Shown piece by piece: positions 1-6,739 of a stretch of DNA of 12,337 nucleotides; the stretch's first letter is position 1, and the number at the start of each line of letters is the position of its first letter. The notes under the pieces were generated by a model. The model did no database searches and was not told where the DNA came from. It worked only from the letters and a program-made list of their open reading frames with translations. The translations under genes and the position numbers were made by a program. The stretch lies in NCBI GenBank assembly GCA_002438345.1, contig DJUJ01000240.1:14544-26880 (forward strand). Direction: 5' to 3'. The DNA is from Paenibacillus sp. UBA6285. Lineage in GTDB: Bacteria; Bacillota; Bacilli; Paenibacillales; Paenibacillaceae.

Positions 1-635
1 CCAAGGTCAACCTCTGCTTCCTTTTCAGACCTTAATGTACCGTTGAGTGTTTCCATCAGCAGAATGATTCCTAATGCAGCCATTAGCGATACTACAAAGC
101 TGATGACGAGATTCATAGCGAACCCGCCGTTCGAGGGCCCTGGAACATCCGTCGGATCGGCCGGTGTGAGAAAGGTAACATTGTCTACCCTCATCAGCGA
201 TGGCAAGTCACGAATGAATGTCTGCGAAACCGCATTTACGATTCCGGCAGCCTTGGTGTAGCTTTCATCCTGAACACTAAGGTTGATCACCTGACTCTTC
301 TCTGAAGATTTAATCTCTAGCTTCTTGCTCAGTTCTTCAGACGTCAGTCCAAATTCCGGATGACTTTCTATTACGCTCTTCATGATGGTGGGCGATTTAA
401 TAATTTCCTTGAAACTCTCAATTAGATTTAAGCTAAAGCTCAAATCGTTAAGATTGTTGCTCTCGGGCGTATTCACGATGTTATTGACTAGCAGCTGTCC
501 GGAAGCGGAATAGACGGGTACAACGAAGTTTTTACTAACATAGTAAGTAGTAGCACAGGAGATCAAAACGAATACCATGATGAGCCAAAACCTTTTTTTA
601 ATCAGGTTAATGTAATCCAGAATCGTCTTTTCCAC
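1..635 (-). CDS. Wzz/YveK-like polysaccharide co-polymerase (3' end cut off by window)
   Basis: This is a partial gene read leftwards from a GTG start at 635; 211 codons are visible before the window edge. The start is chosen because an AGGAGGG site lies 5 bases upstream (minus strand, about 641-650). The protein begins VEKTILDYINLIKKRFW, followed by a membrane helix at about residues 17-33, an extracellular stretch with LLVNN and VINLSV-type strands, then a proline-rich segment (LTPADPTDVPGPSN) and a second membrane helix at about 180-200, ending near NGTLRSEKEAEVD. This two-helix layout with the proline-rich segment before the second helix is that of the Wzz/CapA/YveK family, which sets chain length and, in Firmicutes, acts as the membrane activator of a separate BY-kinase. 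The rest of an exopolysaccharide operon would lie to the left of the window. Family call is solid; the exact polysaccharide is unknown. Confidence 0.85.
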   Translation of the reverse strand, partial: MEKTILDYINLIKKRFWLIMVFVLISCATTYYVSKNFVVPVYSASGQLLVNNIVNTPESNNLNDLSFSLNLIESFKEIIKSPTIMKSVIESHPEFGLTSEELSKKLEIKSSEKSQVINLSVQDESYTKAAGIVNAVSQTFIRDLPSLMRVDNVTFLTPADPTDVPGPSNGGFAMNLVISFVVSLMAALGIILLMETLNGTLRSEKEAEVDL

Positions 636-763
636 AGTAACCCTCCTTCCGCATAAATTACATTCTGAAATAATTCATGAAAGTTTCAGTTGTTGCTTTA
701 ATTCTATCAATCCACATCATTCGCCACATGGGTCATATCATTACTTTCCTGTTCACTTTGGAG

Positions 764-782
764 TAAGGTGCTTTACACCTTA
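764..782 (-). repeat. Small hairpin in the upstream region of the Wzz-like gene
   Basis: A perfect 7-bp inverted repeat (TAAGGTG / CACCTTA at 764-770 and 776-782) with a 5-base loop lies about 130 bases upstream of the GTG start at 635. It has no T-run after it, so it is not a canonical terminator. It could be part of an untranslated leader or a protein-binding site. Confidence 0.35.
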
Positions 783-792
783 AGAGGGGGGG

Positions 793-812
793 ATGGTATA
801 CTTTAGTACCAT
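793..812. promoter_or_regulatory. Palindromic site, possible operator
   Basis: ATGGTA at 793-798 and TACCAT at 807-812 form an inverted repeat separated by 8 bases. It sits between the terminator of the two-component operon and the 764-782 hairpin, in the only upstream region available to the Wzz-like gene. On the minus strand a weak promoter-like pair (TTCACC, 18 bases, TATACC) overlaps it. A regulator-binding site is a reasonable guess, but nothing identifies the regulator. Confidence 0.25.
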
Positions 813-827
813 ATGGAGGGTGAACGC

Positions 828-857
828 ACAAAAAACACGGACATCTTGTCCGTGTTC
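828..857 (-). terminator. Intrinsic terminator of the two-component operon
   Basis: A perfect 10-bp stem (834-843 with 847-856, AACACGGACA / TGTCCGTGTT) closes a 3-base loop and, read on the minus strand, runs straight into a run of six T (complement of A 830-835). It lies about 30 bases after the stop codon of the response regulator. This is a textbook intrinsic terminator and separates this operon from the polysaccharide gene. Confidence 0.85.
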
Positions 858-886
858 ATGTATAAACTCCATTTTATGTCGTACTT

Positions 887-1522
887 TTACTCAAATGACA
901 TTTCATATTTAGTCAATCCGACAGCATTTGCATAAAGCGCCGCCTGTGTACGATCTGCCACCTGTAATTTCGCTAAAATCTGACTGACATGCTTCTTCAC
1001 TGTAAATTCACTAATAAAAAGACGTGAGGCAATTTCTCTATTGCAAGCGCCCTGTCCTAGTTCGATTAGGACTTCCTTCTCTTTCGGCGTCAATTCATCT
1101 GTCGGACTGCTTCCACTCATTCGCATCTTATCTTCCATCAGACCAGGATCATAATACTTTCTCCCTTTGTGGACCAACTGAATAGCAAATAGTAACTCTT
1201 CTGGCAATGCCTCTTTCAGTACATATCCGTCTACCAGCACTTCCTCAGCTTTCAGAAAATCCTCTCTGCTTGCAGATGATGTCAGCAGAATAAACTTACT
1301 AACGATACCACGAGCACGTGCTGTCTTGATGACATCGAGTCCTGATTCATCCGCTAGTTTAAGATCAATGAGTACGAGGTCAGGCTGCGTCTCCTCAATC
1401 ACAAGAAGCGCTTCTTGGCCATTCGTCGCCTCTCCAGCAAACTTCACATTCGGTTGCATCGAAATAACAGATGCCAGCCCTCTTCTAACTAGAGGATGAT
1501 CATCTACAATGACGATTTTCAT
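887..1522 (-). CDS. NarL/LuxR-family response regulator
   Basis: A 211-residue two-domain DNA-binding response regulator. The receiver domain occupies about residues 1-118 with the acidic pair D7-D8, phosphoacceptor D53 (in LVLIDLKL), the switch residue T81 and K103, all present, so it should be phosphorylatable. The LuxR-type helix-turn-helix spans about 142-203 (LTPKEKEVLIELGQG, then the recognition region ISEFTVKKHVSQILAKL). The ATG at 1522 has a GGGAGG site 8 bases upstream. The gene follows the kinase stop by 24 bases on the same strand, so the two are an operon and almost certainly partners. The ComA/DegU/LiaR-type architecture is clear; the target genes cannot be read from the window, although the polysaccharide gene immediately downstream is one candidate. 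Confidence 0.95.
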   Translation of the reverse strand: MKIVIVDDHPLVRRGLASVISMQPNVKFAGEATNGQEALLVIEETQPDLVLIDLKLADESGLDVIKTARARGIVSKFILLTSSASREDFLKAEEVLVDGYVLKEALPEELLFAIQLVHKGRKYYDPGLMEDKMRMSGSSPTDELTPKEKEVLIELGQGACNREIASRLFISEFTVKKHVSQILAKLQVADRTQAALYANAVGLTKYEMSFE

Positions 1523-1546
1523 AGAAACGACCTCCCGCCCTAAAGT

Positions 1547-3193
1547 TTATGCATTCTTTAATTCAGCTACACCCACAGGAATGGAGATCAAGATTCTCGT
1601 TCCCATATTTTCATTACTGGACAGCTGGAAGTCGCCACCTAGCGACTGCGTCAAATATTGCATATTCTTCATGCCAAGACCACTTGCACTATCTTCGGAT
1701 TCAATCCATAACAGATCTGTATCAAATCCAACACCATCATCACAAATCAATAAGCGGATCCAGTTCGGCTTCAGAGATAACTCCACATCTACTCGACTAG
1801 CGGCACCATGCCTAATGGCATTCCCAGTGGCTTCAGAGATAATCCGAAAAAGCGCCTTGTGGTAAGGATAAGGGAGACTAAAGTCATCGCCCGTTATTTT
1901 TAATTCAATATCGACATCATTTAATCTGGATAAGCTCTGCAAATGCGATCTTACCATACCTAGCCATGTAGGTCCGCCGCTCTTCTTAGAACTAAGACTG
2001 TAGATCGTAATCCGCAGTTCTTTGGCTACTTTTGTAGCAGAATCATGGATAAGCTCGATTTGCTCCTCCAGCTCAGAGTCCGTCATTTTCTTCCACGTTT
2101 CCTTCAGCGAATGAGTAGCATACACGATACCAAAAAGACTCTGTGAGACACTGTCATGCATTTCATCTGCAATCCGGTTCTGCTCGTTCGTGATGATCAG
2201 CCGGTTCTCAATCACACCTAATTCATGACGTTCAAGAATATTCGCGCTTAGCTCAGATAGGAATATCAATTGCTGGATATACCATCTCCGGCCTTCTAGC
2301 CCTTCTGTAGACTCTAGCTTGAGTCCAATCACCCCTACAAAACGGGTGCTCATCCGTACAGGCATCAGCAGGAAGTCCCCTAATCCCGGAAGACTTCTAA
2401 AAATAGGCTCTCGCTGCAATCTCCATTCATGTTCATGTTTTCCCAGTTCTGAAAATAAGAACTGTTCCTCTTCCTGCTGCCAGCCGGTCTGCCTGCTCTG
2501 CGGCGCTGGTTCTCCGCTTTTCTTAGCGAACCAAAACAAAGCTTTATCCAGCTTCGTTAGCTTAACAACATAATCGGTGATCACTTGACCGATGTTCATG
2601 AAATCATGTTGGCTTGAGGTTTCCACGATATGGTACAACGCTTTGATATGATCCATCGTCTCTTTCGCGCGAGCAATCGATTCTTCACGTTGATGCTTCA
2701 TCCGATTAACGCTCTGCATTATTATAACAGCTAGTACCAGCGTTAGAAACAGATTCCCATTTACAGACACAACTTCTAGAAACGTTTTGTTCGCCGAATT
2801 GATGAAAAAATAACAGAGCACCGCAAAAGCGCTGATGTAACTAAAGAGCAAAGACCAACCAAAATAAATGGATAACGATCCTGCAGCAATCAACACGGGA
2901 TTAAGCACATACAACCTAAAGGAGCTTTCGAACCCACCAGTAAATAAGGTCAGTAAAATAATTCCCACCATCTCTATACTAACAGCCAAGACGAGAGTCC
3001 GTGGTCTGCTTCGTAGTTTCCGATAACAAAATGAGAACGTTTGTGCAAATAGAAATAGTGTAGCAATAACAAGGGATTTGTATATTACGGAAGGCCCCAT
3101 TTTATCTAGAAGATACATGAGTGATGTGAGGGACAAAGAAAAATACCTGTAAAACGTGATCAGTTTGTCTTCTGCAGTTGGTTTGATTTTCAT
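1547..3193 (-). CDS. Membrane sensor histidine kinase with GAF-like and HisKA_3 domains
   Basis: A 548-residue kinase. About six hydrophobic segments fill residues 12-162 with only short loops, suggesting sensing within or at the membrane. A linker helix follows, then a GAF-like region (about 185-320) and a HisKA_3 dimerisation domain with the phosphoacceptor H346 in NRIADEMHDSVSQSLFG. The ATPase domain has the N box (EATGNAIRHG, 454-463), G1 box (DDGVGF, 485-490) and G2 box (GLGMKNM, 505-511). This is the DesK/DegS/NarX-type kinase class that pairs with NarL regulators, and the regulator gene lies directly downstream. The ATG at 3193 has an AAGGTGG site just upstream and a good promoter lies about 60-90 bases upstream. 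The signal is unknown. Confidence 0.95.
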   Translation of the reverse strand: MKIKPTAEDKLITFYRYFSLSLTSLMYLLDKMGPSVIYKSLVIATLFLFAQTFSFCYRKLRSRPRTLVLAVSIEMVGIILLTLFTGGFESSFRLYVLNPVLIAAGSLSIYFGWSLLFSYISAFAVLCYFFINSANKTFLEVVSVNGNLFLTLVLAVIIMQSVNRMKHQREESIARAKETMDHIKALYHIVETSSQHDFMNIGQVITDYVVKLTKLDKALFWFAKKSGEPAPQSRQTGWQQEEEQFLFSELGKHEHEWRLQREPIFRSLPGLGDFLLMPVRMSTRFVGVIGLKLESTEGLEGRRWYIQQLIFLSELSANILERHELGVIENRLIITNEQNRIADEMHDSVSQSLFGIVYATHSLKETWKKMTDSELEEQIELIHDSATKVAKELRITIYSLSSKKSGGPTWLGMVRSHLQSLSRLNDVDIELKITGDDFSLPYPYHKALFRIISEATGNAIRHGAASRVDVELSLKPNWIRLLICDDGVGFDTDLLWIESEDSASGLGMKNMQYLTQSLGGDFQLSSNENMGTRILISIPVGVAELKNA

Positions 3194-3255
3194 CCCACCA
3201 CCTTATTCTCCAGTTTTTGTGGAAAATGTGAGATTGTACTATGCTTGTTAAAAGC

Positions 3256-3284
3256 ATCATACATGAGAAAAATCACAATAACAA
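3256..3284 (-). promoter_or_regulatory. Sigma-A-like promoter of the two-component operon
   Basis: On the minus strand, TTGTTA (complement of 3279-3284) and TATGAT (complement of 3256-3261) are separated by exactly 17 bases. The -10 matches five of six consensus bases, the -35 four of six. Transcription would start near 3249, giving a leader of about 55 bases before the kinase ATG. A 6-bp hairpin (ATGCTT / AAGCAT, 3241-3257) overlaps the -10 and start region. Confidence 0.6.
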
Positions 3285-3316
3285 GTTGACATTCTCTATG
3301 TTTGCGCTTCCAATAA

Positions 3317-3341
3317 GAAAAAAATTACAATTATTTTTTTC
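3317..3341. terminator. A/T-only inverted repeat, possible weak terminator
   Basis: GAAAAAAAT (3317-3325) and ATTTTTTTC (3333-3341) are perfect complements around a 7-base loop, about 110 bases after the AraC-type gene stop. Because the stem is nearly all A/T it would be weak, but the T-run on either strand could let it act in both directions. No better terminator is visible between the AraC gene and the kinase promoter. Confidence 0.3.
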
Positions 3342-3451
3342 ATTTTTCAGGAATCAAAAGTCCATTTTTTAACTATTTCATAAACTTTAGTTAATAAGAA
3401 CTATCACATTTATGTAAATTAAACCCATGAAATAAGTAGAATGATGTCGAT

Positions 3452-4306
3452 TTATATATTACTTCGACACAGCTGTGGTGCAATCCCCATATATTTTTTA
3501 AACAAACGAGAAAAATAGAACGGATCATTATAATGAAGCATACCAGAAATTTCTTTAACTTGTAATGAGGTGTTGAGAAGCAGCTTTTTGGCCTCTGCCA
3601 TTTTAAGACGGTGAATATATTCATGAAGCGGATACCCGCTACTACGCCGAACAAGACGACGAAGGGTAGACATCGAGATATGATGTTTAGCCGCAATTTG
3701 CTCTAGGTCCATTTCACCATAAATGCATAAATTCAGGTCCTCCCGAATCTGACGCATATAATCTGCCTGAGCATTCCAACTTTTTTCTTCTATTATAAAT
3801 GAACACTCCAATAGCATTCTTTCAACGAGTAATGCGGCCCGATCCGCATCTGCTGGTTCTCCACTTTCCATTCGTTTCAGCACTTCTTCAAATAAGGTCG
3901 AAAGACCCATGATCGAATTCGCTTGGAACACATTCCCACCTGCAATCAGACCTGATTCCAACCATTCAGATACACGTGTTCCGTTAAAATTAATATAATA
4001 CTCATCCCAGCTCCCTCCAGGTGGTGGACCGAAATTGTAACTATATCCTGGGCGAAAAAAGAATAGGCTACCTTCACGCACCTGCTGTTCTTTCCCCGAA
4101 GTCTCCATATAGGTGCCACCACCAGATACTATGTAAACAATAGCCCAGTGTTCAAAAACTACGCCTGAACGGAATAACGTTCTTCCTGGCAAATGACCGG
4201 CTTGTCCTACTCTTATATTTTTAAGCTTCAGTTTGGAGGACTCAACCTTTGGATCAATAATTCGAATTGGATATGGGCTGATCATATAATCCATGTGCTT
4301 GGACAT
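3452..4306 (-). CDS. AraC-family transcriptional regulator
   Basis: A cupin-type sensor domain followed by an AraC DNA-binding domain. In the 287-residue reading from 4315, residues 35-115 form the cupin (EHWAIVYIVSGGG, then EGSLFFFRPGY) and residues 190-285 hold two helix-turn-helix motifs (LEQIAAKHHISMSTLRRLVRR; VKEISGMLHYNDPFYFSRLFKK). I prefer the start at the fourth codon (ATG at 4306, 284 residues): the AAGGA site at 4316-4320 abuts the upstream ATG at 4315 with no spacing but lies 9 bases from the ATG at 4306. The gene is divergent from the GH20 gene, and in such pairs the AraC protein commonly senses the sugar and activates the enzyme gene. Family certain; ligand and target inferred. 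Confidence 0.93.
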   Translation of the reverse strand: MSKHMDYMISPYPIRIIDPKVESSKLKLKNIRVGQAGHLPGRTLFRSGVVFEHWAIVYIVSGGGTYMETSGKEQQVREGSLFFFRPGYSYNFGPPPGGSWDEYYINFNGTRVSEWLESGLIAGGNVFQANSIMGLSTLFEEVLKRMESGEPADADRAALLVERMLLECSFIIEEKSWNAQADYMRQIREDLNLCIYGEMDLEQIAAKHHISMSTLRRLVRRSSGYPLHEYIHRLKMAEAKKLLLNTSLQVKEISGMLHYNDPFYFSRLFKKYMGIAPQLCRSNI

Positions 4307-4356
4307 TATAGACATTCCTTCCCGTGTTTAGTAGTGATAAGGTTATTGTGAAGTTG

Positions 4357-4386
4357 ATCATATTCTACATGAATAAGAGGTGTCCA
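4357..4386 (-). promoter_or_regulatory. Promoter of the AraC-type gene, overlapping the GH20 start region
   Basis: On the minus strand, TGGACA (complement of 4381-4386) and TATGAT (complement of 4357-4362) are 18 bases apart, each matching five of six consensus bases. Transcription would start near 4350 and give a leader of about 40 bases. The -35 lies only four bases from the GH20 ATG and the spacer covers the GH20 ribosome binding site, so the two divergent genes share their control region closely. No clear promoter was found for the GH20 gene, which would fit a regulator-dependent promoter. Confidence 0.55.
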
Positions 4387-4390
4387 CGCT

Positions 4391-6301
4391 ATGCTTAATC
4401 ATTCTACGCTACTGCTTCTACCTAATCCGCGTGAAATCACATTGTCACAAGGCTCATTCCGTTTTCCAATAAGCGGAAGCATCGTGCTTCCTAGTACAGG
4501 AGAACAATGTGCAATGCCAGCTGCACAAAAGCTGCAAGCTGTGATTAAACAAGCCTTGAATCTTCATCTGACCTTATCCATTGGTACACGTCCAACCGTT
4601 GTATCCGCCTGTATCTTTTGCTATGTGGCATTATTGTCTGAGCAAGCATATGAGATTCTTGTCGACCAGAGTGGGATCGTTGTCTCCTATAGCTCACCTG
4701 TCGGAGCCTTCTACGCGGTAGCAACCCTGAAACAAATCATAGAACAAAACGGAAAATCTATTCCGAATCTGCATATTCGCGATGAACCTGATTTTGGAGC
4801 CAGAGGTATAACTATAGATATCAGCCGCAATAAAATTCCGAAGCAAGAAACCTTATACCGAATCATTGACCTTATGGCCGATCTGAAGATGAACGAACTT
4901 CAGCTATATATAGAAGGTGCTCCGTTCGCGTATGAATCTTTCCCTCAAGTGTGGGAGCTTGAAACTCCGATAACTGGAGAGGAAATCTTGCTTCTAGATA
5001 CCTACTGCAAGGCGCGTTATATTGAGCTTGTTCCGAACCAGAATAGCTTTGGACATATGGAAGGCTGGCTTTCCCGTTCTGAATTCAACGCTTTGGCCGA
5101 AATTCCAGAAGGCTTTATGCTTCCGAAGGAATTGTATATGGGGGACGTATATCCAGAAGGACTATTTATGCATCCAGGTACTTTTGACACCGAAGATCCT
5201 GCCGTGCTCCCTCTGCTAGAAAAAATGTTCGACGATCTGCTTCCTTACTTTACCTCTAATCAGTTTAATGTAGGCTGTGATGAGACGTATGAGCTTGGTC
5301 TTGGTAAAAGTAAAGCGCTAGCTGAATCACAAGGCAAAGGTCAGATCTATTTATCTTTCCTTCAGAAGATTTATGAGCTCGTTACGAAACGCGGCAAAAC
5401 GATGCAATTCTGGGGCGATATTATTATCCAACATCCCGAACTAATCCCTCACCTGCCTAAAGATATTATTGCTATGGAATGGGGTTACAGTGCGGAACAT
5501 CCTTTCGAGTCGGATACTCTCAAATTCCGTGAAGCAGGTATTCCTTTCTATGTCTGCCCAGGCACCAGCTCATGGAACTCCATTACAGGGCGCAGTGACA
5601 ATATGCTCGCCAATCTGCGTAGCGCAGCTATTCATGGCAAGAACAATGGCGCCATTGGCTATCTCATTACCGATTGGGGTGATCACGGACACTGGCAGCA
5701 TCTCCCAATCAGCTATGCTGGATATGCTTACGGTGCTGCAATTGCCTGGAATGTAGATAACAATCTAGCAGCGGACACTGCAAATTATTTTAATACATTC
5801 GTTTTCGCGGATCGCTCTGAGGGTATTGGCCAATTGCTCCTTGATCTCGGCAATTACTATCAGTTTGAATCCGAGATTAATCGTTCAAATGATACGGAAA
5901 TGTCCCTGCTTCTTCGCACCAATCTCGACAATTTGTTAATCGTAGAGAAACTTACCGAAGAACATTTCAACAATCTCGAGGAATACCTGCTCTCTATCGA
6001 AGCACGTCTCTCGGGACTTGATCTTCAATGTGATGATGCTGATCTTGTCCTAGAGGAACTGAGTAACGGAATCCATTTTGTGAAGCACGCTGTGCAGCTT
6101 GGCAGAATCAAACTGCAGCTCGCATCCGCACCAGATTCGATTGACCCTAACCTGATTACGAAACAAATCAATGATCTGAATGTGCTTCTTCACCAATATC
6201 GTCTATTGTGGACCGAGCGAAACCGACTCGGCGGCTTGGATCAAAGTATCTGGAGACTTCTACGTCTAAGAGGTCAATACGAAGCATTAAAATCGAAGTA
6301 A
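4391..6301 (+). CDS. GH20 beta-N-acetylhexosaminidase-like enzyme, cytoplasmic
   Basis: A 636-residue glycoside hydrolase that would release terminal GlcNAc or GalNAc residues from oligosaccharides. An N-terminal alpha/beta domain (about 8-128) of the kind found before GH20 barrels is followed by the TIM barrel from GARGITIDISRNKIP (136-150) to about 455. The catalytic Asp-Glu pair is D297-E298 in FNVGCDETYELGLG, with barrel tryptophans at W341, W364 and W429 (DWGDHGHW). The usual Gly-Gly before Asp-Glu is Gly-Cys here, as in HexD-like relatives. Residues 500-636 are mainly helical. There is no signal peptide, so it probably acts on imported sugars or turnover fragments of wall or glycan. The ATG at 4391 has an AGAGG site 10 bases upstream. 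The divergent AraC gene is its likely regulator. Confidence 0.88.
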   Translation: MLNHSTLLLLPNPREITLSQGSFRFPISGSIVLPSTGEQCAMPAAQKLQAVIKQALNLHLTLSIGTRPTVVSACIFCYVALLSEQAYEILVDQSGIVVSYSSPVGAFYAVATLKQIIEQNGKSIPNLHIRDEPDFGARGITIDISRNKIPKQETLYRIIDLMADLKMNELQLYIEGAPFAYESFPQVWELETPITGEEILLLDTYCKARYIELVPNQNSFGHMEGWLSRSEFNALAEIPEGFMLPKELYMGDVYPEGLFMHPGTFDTEDPAVLPLLEKMFDDLLPYFTSNQFNVGCDETYELGLGKSKALAESQGKGQIYLSFLQKIYELVTKRGKTMQFWGDIIIQHPELIPHLPKDIIAMEWGYSAEHPFESDTLKFREAGIPFYVCPGTSSWNSITGRSDNMLANLRSAAIHGKNNGAIGYLITDWGDHGHWQHLPISYAGYAYGAAIAWNVDNNLAADTANYFNTFVFADRSEGIGQLLLDLGNYYQFESEINRSNDTEMSLLLRTNLDNLLIVEKLTEEHFNNLEEYLLSIEARLSGLDLQCDDADLVLEELSNGIHFVKHAVQLGRIKLQLASAPDSIDPNLITKQINDLNVLLHQYRLLWTERNRLGGLDQSIWRLLRLRGQYEALKSK

Positions 6302-6313
6302 TTTCCTCTTTAT

Positions 6314-6371
6314 AGCTGCGATTGGCGAGTCGAACGTTGAATTTAGCGTTTACGGCTCACTAATCGCAGCT
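6314..6371. repeat. Long imperfect inverted repeat between convergent genes
   Basis: AGCTGCGATTGGCGAG (6314-6329) pairs with CTCACTAATCGCAGCT (6356-6371): ten perfect pairs, then one G-T pair and one mismatch. A smaller AACG / CGTT stem (6333-6336, 6347-6350) lies in the loop. It begins 12 bases after the GH20 stop and its right arm lies inside the last codons of the opposing small gene. Neither side has a T-run, so it is not a standard intrinsic terminator, but it could stabilise mRNA 3' ends or block read-through from both sides. Confidence 0.45.
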
Positions 6372-6636
6372 CTTCATATTGATTCTCAAGCATCTCCCGC
6401 TCCCGTTCTTCATGCTTTTCTCTGCCAATTCCCTCTTTCTTGCTTTCCTCATCCTCATAGATCTGCCACAGATCAGAGAACAAATAATCTTTGATTTCTA
6501 CCATTTTCCCATTCAATATCCCACTGGTCCAAATCAGTCCCGCAGTGGTACGCATCACAATGCGGCCGTCTGGTGTTTCAGCTTTTTGCCCCATTCGAAT
6601 AGCCATAAGCATTTGACCAAATGTATAGCACTCCAT
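6343..6636 (-). CDS. Small charged protein, not recognised
   Basis: A 97-residue protein that I do not recognise. The start is well supported: an AGGAGG site (complement of 6648-6653) lies 11 bases before the ATG. The N-terminal half is compact and mixed (TFGQMLMAIRMGQKAETPDG, then GLIWTSGILNGK and KDYLFSDLWQIY), followed by a highly charged Glu/Lys/Arg tail from about residue 60 that is probably one long helix. The N-terminal pattern is loosely like small phage-borne proteins that start TFGEAL..L..GK, but this is only an impression. No signal peptide or membrane segment. It converges on the GH20 gene and diverges from the isoprenoid-synthase-like gene, so it belongs to neither operon. Confidence 0.65.
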   Translation of the reverse strand: MECYTFGQMLMAIRMGQKAETPDGRIVMRTTAGLIWTSGILNGKMVEIKDYLFSDLWQIYEDEESKKEGIGREKHEEREREMLENQYEELRLVSRKR

Positions 6637-6662
6637 ACGTCTTCAAACCTCCTAAATTTTAG

Positions 6663-6691
6663 TTGTAATGGAATAAAGAGAAGGATATAAT
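6663..6691 (+). promoter_or_regulatory. Sigma-A-like promoter of the prenyl-enzyme gene
   Basis: TTGTAA (6663-6668) and a perfect TATAAT (6686-6691) are 17 bases apart. Transcription would start near 6698, about 40 bases before the ATG at 6740, and the gene has a strong AGGAGGG site (6728-6734). This is the best vegetative promoter in the window and would drive the enzyme and possibly the precursor peptide. Confidence 0.7.
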
Positions 6692-6739
6692 CAGGGCGAA
6701 AGAACCATTTTTTTGTAATTTTATTGTAGGAGGGATGCA

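Noticed and set aside
1509..1865. Plus-strand open frames opposite the kinase and regulator genes
   Set aside because: They are antisense to genes with full catalytic motifs, have no ribosome binding sites, and resemble no protein family.
3288..3320. TTGACA on the plus strand as a possible promoter
   Set aside because: No acceptable -10 at 16-18 bases, and the genes downstream on this side are on the other strand.
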